Source of the DNA: an uncultured Candidatus Marinamargulisbacteria bacterium
Lineage (GTDB): Bacteria; Margulisbacteria; Marinamargulisbacteria; UBA817; CACECR01
Assembly (NCBI GenBank): GCA_902558105.1
Contig: CACECR010000008.1
Span: 1 to 41,737 of the forward strand
Direction of reading: 5' to 3'
Length of the DNA stretch: 41,737 nucleotides
The notes under the pieces are model-generated. The model made no database searches and had not been told where the DNA came from. It saw only the letters and a list, made by a program, of their open reading frames with translations. The translations under genes and the position numbers were made by a program. Shown here piece by piece: positions 35,276-41,737 of the stretch. The stretch's first letter is position 1. Each line of letters begins with the position of its first letter.

Positions 35276-36325
35276 ATGGAAAATTCAAATAAAACACATA
35301 ATGTAAATATTGCTAATATGACGTCTCTGATGTCTCCAAACGAGCTTAAAGCTGAGTTTAAAGCTTCGTCTGATCACGTTGAGTTTATTTATAACTCAAG
35401 ACAAGCTGTTCAAGATGTTTTGGATAAAAAAGATAATAGACGTGTCTTTGTTGTGGGGCCATGCTCTATACACAATATGGATTCAGCGATTGAATATGCT
35501 GAAAAGTTAAAAGTACTTTCGGACAAGTTTTCCGATAAAATGGTACTGGTGATGCGAACCTATTTTGAAAAACCTCGTACACGAACGGGTTGGAAAGGTT
35601 TAATCAATGATCCGGATATGGATGATTCTAAAGATCTTCAAAAAGGGATTCGTTTAGCGCGTAAATTATTAGTTCAAATTACAGATATTGGACTTCCAAC
35701 AGCCACTGAGATGTTAGATACTATCACTCCCCAGTATTTATCGGATTTAGTTACTTATGCATCGATTGGTGCGAGAACTTCCGAGTCGCAACCGCATAGA
35801 GAAATGGCAAGTGGATTATCGATGCCTGTTGGATTTAAAAATACAACAGATGGTAGTTTGTCTGTTGCGTTAAATGGAATGGCGTCTGCACTGAGTAGTC
35901 ATAGTTTTATTGGGACTGATCAGGATGCAAAATTAAATGTAGTAGATACTACTGGTAATCAATATGTTCATTTGATTTTACGTGGTGGGCATAGGGGTCC
36001 TAATTATGATGCGGCGTCTATTAGAGGTGCGGTAGCTCAATTAGAAGCCTCCGATTTTAACACATCGCTAGTTGTAGATTGTAGTCATGGTAATTCAGAA
36101 AAAAAATATAAGAATCAAGAAAAAGTTTTAAAGTCTCTTATTAAGCAAATTCAAGAGGGTGATCAGCATATTAGAGGGATTATGTTGGAAAGTAATCTCA
36201 AGTCTGGTAACCAGTCGATCCCTAAAGATCTTTCGCAGCTCGTTTACGGTCAATCTGTTACAGATGAGTGTTTAGACTGGGAAATGACCGAAGATTTGCT
36301 TCATTACGCTTATTCTAGTTTATAG
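35276..36325 (+). CDS. aroG: 3-deoxy-7-phosphoheptulonate synthase (class I DAHP synthase)
   Basis: 349 aa; VVGPCSIHNMDSAIEYAEKL, VMRTYFEKPRTRTGWKGLINDPDMD, GARTSESQPHREMASGLSMPVGFKN. The aroF/G/H paralogue cannot be assigned from the window. Confidence 0.94.
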   Translation: MENSNKTHNVNIANMTSLMSPNELKAEFKASSDHVEFIYNSRQAVQDVLDKKDNRRVFVVGPCSIHNMDSAIEYAEKLKVLSDKFSDKMVLVMRTYFEKPRTRTGWKGLINDPDMDDSKDLQKGIRLARKLLVQITDIGLPTATEMLDTITPQYLSDLVTYASIGARTSESQPHREMASGLSMPVGFKNTTDGSLSVALNGMASALSSHSFIGTDQDAKLNVVDTTGNQYVHLILRGGHRGPNYDAASIRGAVAQLEASDFNTSLVVDCSHGNSEKKYKNQEKVLKSLIKQIQEGDQHIRGIMLESNLKSGNQSIPKDLSQLVYGQSVTDECLDWEMTEDLLHYAYSSL

Positions 36326-36344
36326 GTAATGATTATTTAAAATA

Positions 36345-36992
36345 TTAAGTAGTTGAAGGTGTTTTTTTATTAATAATACCTTCTTCTATGCAATATAGTA
36401 TGAGATCGGCGTCACTATTTAAATTTAAATAGGTAAATAATCGTCGTTTGTAGGTTGAGACTGTTTTGATATTAATAGACAGTTTTTCGGCTATATCGGT
36501 GGGTCGGTGTCCTTGTCCAAGAAAAGTTAGGACTTGTTGTTCTCGGTAACTTAAATCCTTAAATTCTTTTCGTGTATCGGTATCGGTTGTCAGTCTATGT
36601 TGAAGTTCTTCAGAGATGTATTTTTGGCCTCTAAGTATCGTAGATAATGCCATGCTTAATTCTTCAGCGGCCACACTTTTGTTTAAAAATCCATGTGCCC
36701 CTTTTTTTATGCATTGAACCCCATATTCTTTTTCACTAAACATTGTTAGGCATAAGACTTTTCCTGAAAAGGCCTTGGTTTTAAGCCAATTTAAAATTGT
36801 CAATCCTGAAATTTCTGGCAAATTAATGTCTAAAATTAATATATCTACAGTATTAAGATTAGTATAATTATATAGATCCTTGGCATGACTAAATTCTGCT
36901 GTAACTTTAAAAGTAGAATTTGAATTGACCAGGTGCATAAGACCTGTTCTAAATAATGTATGATCGTCTAAAATAGCAATTTTATATTTCAT
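36345..36992 (-). CDS. NarL/LuxR-type response regulator
   Basis: 215 aa; receiver (ILDDHTLFR, DILILDINLPEISG) plus C-terminal LuxR HTH (LSYREQQVLTFLGQGHRPTDIAEKLSINIKTVSTYKRRL). Confidence 0.94.
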   Translation of the reverse strand: MKYKIAILDDHTLFRTGLMHLVNSNSTFKVTAEFSHAKDLYNYTNLNTVDILILDINLPEISGLTILNWLKTKAFSGKVLCLTMFSEKEYGVQCIKKGAHGFLNKSVAAEELSMALSTILRGQKYISEELQHRLTTDTDTRKEFKDLSYREQQVLTFLGQGHRPTDIAEKLSINIKTVSTYKRRLFTYLNLNSDADLILYCIEEGIINKKTPSTT

Positions 36993-38406
36993 GATTAGAT
37001 TCTGTTGGAATGTTAATTCTGATTATTGTACCTTGTTTTTTTAATTTATCAATTGAAAATGTTCCGTTTAATTTTTTTATAGACTCATACATTCCTAATA
37101 ATCCTAGTCCTTTAGTGTTCTTGTTTTCTATCCCTATACCATTATCTTTTATAATTATATCTAAGTTATGATTTAGATAATGTAACTGAATAGTCCCTTC
37201 AGTAGCCTTTGAATGTTTTAGCATATTGGTAATGCATTCTTGTACAGATCGATAAACAGTTAAGTTAATAGTATCGTTTAAATCTTCTGGTATATTTTGT
37301 GCTTCAAACGTTAGTTTGATCATTTTTAATGCATTTCGTTCACTTATAATTTTCTCTATACTTTTAATCAGTCCGTTAGACTTAAGATTTGGAATTCTTA
37401 AATTATTTGTTAGTTCTCGTAAAATCTCAATTGAGTCATTAATATTTCTATTTATTCGGTCTAGAGTCTTTCTCGCAGTTTCATTTTTTGTATCTATACA
37501 ATTTTTTAATACTTTTGTCTCTAAGTTAAGGGCGGTTATGTTTTGGCCTAAGTTATCATGAAGATGTTGAGATATTTCTTTCCGTTCGTTTTGACGAATC
37601 GTTTGAAGTTTTTTTTCGGTTTTTATGAGTTTTGAGTTTGAGTCAGATAACTTATTATTTATGGATGTTACGATATCAATATATTCTATTATTTCTGTAT
37701 CTAAAAATTCAGTATTGCTTTTTTTTGATACTAACAATTGATTGATTTGTTCTAATCCTTTTTTAAAGGATCGTTTGATATCTTTTAGAGTGTTTTTCCA
37801 AATACTGATGTAAGTAATTATGAAAATGATCATTACAACTATAAAGCTTAATACAATCAGCCTAATGGTTAATTGTAATTTTTTTCTTGAATTTACTTGA
37901 AAGTTTTGGCTAATTGTTTGAAGTTTATCGAGTTCTACCATGATATCGGATTGTAATCTACTTAATTTTGTAAGTTCGTTGGAGATGATGCTGGTTTTAT
38001 TATGAATTCGTAGATTTTTGATTCGATTACTTTGAAATAAATAATCATGATAGGCATTGTCTACCGATTTAATTTGGTAATTTAAATTAAATGCCTCTTT
38101 AGTAGATTTAATGTTTAGAGTTAATATTTCAATATCCTTGATTAACGTTTCAATTCTTTTTTCTTTAATTGTTAATTTTTTACTGGATGGATTTATTTGA
38201 AATAACTCAATATGGTCTTTAATTTCGTACTTAAGTTCTTTTTCTTTAGTTAAAACTGGGATGATTGTAGTTGTTGCCGTGCTAATATCGGATTGAATTA
38301 TGAAAAGTACTATTGCCGATATAATACTTAAAAATATGTTAATTATTATACATAATAAAAATGCAGCGGATATTTTTTTGTTGATAGAGTTTTGTTTAAG
38401 TTTCAT
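36982..38406 (-). CDS. Sensor histidine kinase (HisKA_3 type)
   Basis: 474 aa; two TM segments, ERKEISQHLHDNLGQNITALNLE, IIKDNGIGIENKNTKGLGLLGM. Confidence 0.94.
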   Translation of the reverse strand: MKLKQNSINKKISAAFLLCIIINIFLSIISAIVLFIIQSDISTATTTIIPVLTKEKELKYEIKDHIELFQINPSSKKLTIKEKRIETLIKDIEILTLNIKSTKEAFNLNYQIKSVDNAYHDYLFQSNRIKNLRIHNKTSIISNELTKLSRLQSDIMVELDKLQTISQNFQVNSRKKLQLTIRLIVLSFIVVMIIFIITYISIWKNTLKDIKRSFKKGLEQINQLLVSKKSNTEFLDTEIIEYIDIVTSINNKLSDSNSKLIKTEKKLQTIRQNERKEISQHLHDNLGQNITALNLETKVLKNCIDTKNETARKTLDRINRNINDSIEILRELTNNLRIPNLKSNGLIKSIEKIISERNALKMIKLTFEAQNIPEDLNDTINLTVYRSVQECITNMLKHSKATEGTIQLHYLNHNLDIIIKDNGIGIENKNTKGLGLLGMYESIKKLNGTFSIDKLKKQGTIIRINIPTESNHEI

Positions 38407-39355
38407 TTCTAATAACTAGAGTTTCAATGGGTATGTGTTTTTTGATTACTTTTTGTTTTTTCATAAATTTTTTCATTTTTTCTAACGCTTTTTCAAGATA
38501 ACCGTTTTGTTTTAATGCAAAATTATTATCTATTGAATTTGTGATATATATTCCAGTTGTATCGAAATTGAATGGGCGATTTTTTGTTTTGTAAAATTTA
38601 TTGATTTTGTTTATCAGATTTTTATCTTTCGTTTTAAGTTGAGTAGCGGTTTTATTCCAATTTTCCATCATTTTTTTAATCGTTTTTGGATGTGATTTTA
38701 GGATATTTTCTTTAACAAAAAACACATCGCAAATGGTTCGAGGAATATCTTTGGAGCTAAATACGATGTGTGAGGTTTTTTTATTTGATAATAAATTAGA
38801 AGCAAAGGGTTCGTAGGTGCTTATTGCGTCAATTTTATCATTTTTATAGTCGATGATAAGTTCATTCATGGGTTTGAAAATGAAAGTGACATCATTGGGG
38901 CTTAACCCACTTTTCTCTAGTGCTTTTAATGCTGTGAAGTGTGAAATGGTTCCATACTCTGCTCCAATTTTTTTATTTTTAAGCTTTGTAATGTGACTAA
39001 TAGATGTCTTAGCAACTAAACTGTCGGCTCCGATGGTATAGTCTAAAATACCGATTATTTTTATTGGGACTCCAGAGTCTTTAATTTTAATAACTTCATA
39101 AATGGTGCTAAGCCCACCATCGATAGAGGATTCATTTATTGAAGTAATAATTTGAGAATAATGATCTACATTTTTAAAGGTTACATTAGACAGGTGTTTT
39201 TCTTGTGTGTATTCAAATGCATCCCAAATTGGCCAATTACTTTTGACAATGTTTAGTTCTGTTTCTGAGTTGGCAAGAGTTTTGATCAGCACTATGGTAC
39301 TAGTGATAATAACAATAAAACTTATTAGAAAAATAGATAATGTATTTTTAGTCAT
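38396..39355 (-). CDS. NMT1/THI5-like ABC-type substrate-binding protein, probably membrane-anchored
   Basis: 319 aa; N-terminal hydrophobic anchor; WPIWDAFEYTQEK, IDGGLSTIYEVIKI, IGAEYGTISHFTALKALEKSGLSPNDV. Confidence 0.8.
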   Translation of the reverse strand: MTKNTLSIFLISFIVIITSTIVLIKTLANSETELNIVKSNWPIWDAFEYTQEKHLSNVTFKNVDHYSQIITSINESSIDGGLSTIYEVIKIKDSGVPIKIIGILDYTIGADSLVAKTSISHITKLKNKKIGAEYGTISHFTALKALEKSGLSPNDVTFIFKPMNELIIDYKNDKIDAISTYEPFASNLLSNKKTSHIVFSSKDIPRTICDVFFVKENILKSHPKTIKKMMENWNKTATQLKTKDKNLINKINKFYKTKNRPFNFDTTGIYITNSIDNNFALKQNGYLEKALEKMKKFMKKQKVIKKHIPIETLVIRNET

Positions 39356-39456
39356 TTTGAAAATTATCAGATTATTCTGATACTCTAAAATATTGGAATT
39401 TGTTACATTATCATTATCGTATTTTTTACTTGTGATGACAATATGAAAGGATATTT

Positions 39457-40548
39457 ATGCGTCAATCTAAAGCTGAATATATATGGTTAGATGGTTCTGA
39501 ACCTACAAAAAAACTCAGGTCTAAAACTCGAGTTATTGAATATACCGACACTCCCACACTTGATAACTTTCCACAGTGGGGATTTGATGGGTCTTCAACA
39601 AATCAAGCCTCTGGAGATAATTCAGACTGTTTGTTAGAACCAGTTAGTTTTGTTCATGATCCAATTCGAGGTCAAGGACATTATTTAGTAATGTGTGAAG
39701 TTTTAAATGCAGATGGTTCTGTTCATTCTACGAATACTAGAGCCGTTTTAAGACGCGCCTTAGAGCAAGGTGGAGCGCAAGAAGACTTTTTATTTGGATT
39801 TGAACAAGAGTATACATTATTAGAACTTGACGGGACACCTCATGGATGGCCAACCGCTGGATTTCCAGAACCTCAAGGTCCTTACTACTGTGGTGTAGGT
39901 GCAGCAAGAATTGCAGGTAGATCGTTGGTAGAAGCCCATTTAGATGCGTGCATAGAGGCAGGTTTGCTTATTTATGGCGTTAATGCTGAAGTAATGTTGG
40001 GTCAATGGGAATATCAAATTGGCTACAGAGGTTTTAATGAAACAGCGGATCCTTTAACTACTACTGATCACATGTGGTTTGCACAATATATTATGAACCG
40101 ACTTAGTGAAGATTATGATTTAGTTGTTTCATTTGCTAATAAGCCAATGAAGGGTGATTGGAATGGTGCTGGTTGTCATGCGAATTTTTCAACAAAATCT
40201 ATGAGAGATAAGTCCACTGGTAAAACAGCAGTTGATAATGCATTGAAAGCATTAGAGTCTACACATCAAGATCATATTAAAATTTACGGTGCCGCACTTG
40301 ATGAACGTCTTACAGGCGATCATGAAACATGTGATATTAATACTTTTAAATCGGGTAACTCTGATCGTGGCGCGTCTATTAGAATTCCTGTATCTACAGC
40401 TGAAAAAGGTTATGGTTATTTAGAAGATCGACGGCCTGGAGCTAATATTGATTCTTATTTAGTAGCGGCTCGTATTATCGCAACTTTATTAAATCAAGAG
40501 TTTCAAGCGTCTGTTAACTCTCAAATTAGAGAGTCTGTTACAGCGTAA
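39457..40548 (+). CDS. glnII: Glutamine synthetase, eukaryote-like GSII type
   Basis: 363 aa; AEYIWLDGSEPTKKLRSKTRV, WGFDGSSTNQASGDNSDCLLEPV, GPYYCGVG, NAEVMLGQWEYQIG, GDWNGAGCHANFSTKSMR. Confidence 0.95.
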   Translation: MRQSKAEYIWLDGSEPTKKLRSKTRVIEYTDTPTLDNFPQWGFDGSSTNQASGDNSDCLLEPVSFVHDPIRGQGHYLVMCEVLNADGSVHSTNTRAVLRRALEQGGAQEDFLFGFEQEYTLLELDGTPHGWPTAGFPEPQGPYYCGVGAARIAGRSLVEAHLDACIEAGLLIYGVNAEVMLGQWEYQIGYRGFNETADPLTTTDHMWFAQYIMNRLSEDYDLVVSFANKPMKGDWNGAGCHANFSTKSMRDKSTGKTAVDNALKALESTHQDHIKIYGAALDERLTGDHETCDINTFKSGNSDRGASIRIPVSTAEKGYGYLEDRRPGANIDSYLVAARIIATLLNQEFQASVNSQIRESVTA

Positions 40549-40559
40549 TAATAGTAGTT

Positions 40560-40579
40560 TGGGAGTCTTTTGACTCCCA
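40560..40579. promoter_or_regulatory. Stem-loop in the glnII-carA intergenic region
   Basis: TGGGAGTC-TTTT-GACTCCCA, 8-bp stem, no following T-tract, directly upstream of the carA ribosome-binding site. Confidence 0.8.
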
Positions 40580-40599
40580 TGCCAAAAGGAAACTTTAGT

Positions 40600-41712
40600 A
40601 TGAAGAAAGCAAAAATTATATTTGAAGATGGGGTTGTGTTTAACGCTCGCATTTTCGCTGAGGGAAATGATACCTTATCTGAAATCGTATTTAATACGGC
40701 TATGACAGGATATCAGGAGATTTTGACAGACCCATCTTATACAGGACAGTCTGTTGTTATGACGTATCCTATGATCGGAAATTATGGGATTAACGAAGAA
40801 GATGTTGAATCACGACGGTGCTTCTTAGATGCCATGATTGTTAGAGAGTATGTTGATACAATTAGTAATTGGCGAGCGAATAAAACACTTAAGCAATATC
40901 TTGAAGAAAATAATGTTATAGGATTAACAGACGTAGATACCCGTGCTTTGACTCGCTATTTGAGAGATCAAGGTGCAAAGCGTGCATTGATTACATCTTC
41001 AAATAAGTCAGTTGAAGAATTACTTCAAGAAACCGATTTAGGTTCAGGTATGGCAGGCACTGATTTAGCACGGTTTGTCTCATGTGAGAAAGCATATCCA
41101 TGGCATAAGCCGTCTGAGACTAAGTATCGAGTAGCGGTTATTGACTGTGGTGTGAAATACTCTATTTTGGATATGTTGAAAGCGGGTGGGTGTGAATGTG
41201 ATATTTACTCGATTCGTACTCATGCAGAAACAATATTATCTCAAAATTATGATGGTTTATTTATTTCTAATGGGCCTGGTGATCCCGAGCCTGTAAAGTC
41301 TGTTATTAATTTGGTTCAAGAGCTTAATGGTAAATTGCCTATTTATGGTATTTGTTTGGGTCATCAAATTATTGGTTTGGCTAATGGTTTGAAAACATAT
41401 AAATTGAAGTTTGGTCATCATGGTGCGAATCATCCAATTAAGAACTTAGATACAACAAAAGTTGAGGTGACTTCTCAGAATCATAATTTTGCGATTTCAT
41501 CTGACGGTATTGAGGATACTAATTTACGTGTGACTCATCTAAATTTAAACGATCAAACAGTTGCTGGTTTAGAGTCCAAAGATGGAACTCTAGCGTCCGT
41601 ACAGTTTCATCCTGAAGCGGGTCCAGGTCCACATGATAGTCGTTATTTCTTTTTACGGTTTTATCAACAGATGGATCGCTTCACAAAGCGTAATCAAAAA
41701 GTAACTGCATAG
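40600..41712 (+). CDS. carA: Carbamoyl-phosphate synthase small subunit
   Basis: GICLGHQIIGLANG and VQFHPEAGPGPHDS glutaminase motifs; start set at ATG 40600 (MKKAKIIFEDG) behind aaaagga rather than the TTG at 40570 in the track. Confidence 0.96.
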   Translation: MKKAKIIFEDGVVFNARIFAEGNDTLSEIVFNTAMTGYQEILTDPSYTGQSVVMTYPMIGNYGINEEDVESRRCFLDAMIVREYVDTISNWRANKTLKQYLEENNVIGLTDVDTRALTRYLRDQGAKRALITSSNKSVEELLQETDLGSGMAGTDLARFVSCEKAYPWHKPSETKYRVAVIDCGVKYSILDMLKAGGCECDIYSIRTHAETILSQNYDGLFISNGPGDPEPVKSVINLVQELNGKLPIYGICLGHQIIGLANGLKTYKLKFGHHGANHPIKNLDTTKVEVTSQNHNFAISSDGIEDTNLRVTHLNLNDQTVAGLESKDGTLASVQFHPEAGPGPHDSRYFFLRFYQQMDRFTKRNQKVTA

Positions 41713-41720
41713 GAGTTTAT

Positions 41721-41737
41721 ATGCCAAAACGTACAGA
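41721..41737 (+). CDS. carB: Carbamoyl-phosphate synthase large subunit, first codons only
   Basis: aggagtttat ATG CCA AAA CGT ACA (MPKRT), the typical carB start directly after carA. Confidence 0.75.

Noticed and set aside
40518-40534. ACTCTC-AAATTA-GAGAGT inverted repeat at the end of glnII
   Set aside because: Lies in coding sequence (NSQIRES), short stem, no sign of function beyond chance.

Overview
AT-rich bacterial chromosome segment. Two housekeeping blocks flank a long accessory region. Left block (about 1-14.9 kb): pckA, recD2, a LysR regulator, aspS, a radical SAM protein, an FG-GAP lipoprotein, a DUF1338 enzyme, a DUF2279 protein and a PPOX-family protein. Right block (about 33.8-41.7 kb): DUF2177, Mg-type hemB, DAHP synthase, a substrate-binding protein/histidine kinase/response regulator cassette, GSII-type glutamine synthetase, carA and the start of carB. 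The region from about 15.1 to 33.7 kb looks like a eukaryote-interaction island. It encodes: (i) a 604-aa protein with three SH2-like modules, one with an intact FLVR-type motif, plus six YxxP tyrosine motifs; (ii) a class I terpene synthase-like protein (DDxxD, NDxxSxxxE, C-terminal RY) with a mitochondrial-presequence-like N-terminus and an internal 36-bp tandem duplication; (iii) a 985-aa protein with a macrodomain-like core; (iv) a U-box protein apparently inserted into a roughly 180-bp tandem repeat array beside tRNA-Ser(UGA); (v) a CPBP protease, an HD-domain protein and a KAP-like membrane P-loop NTPase in one orientation; and (vi) several large unknown proteins. All domain calls were made by eye from sequence motifs. 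No database searches or structure predictions were run.
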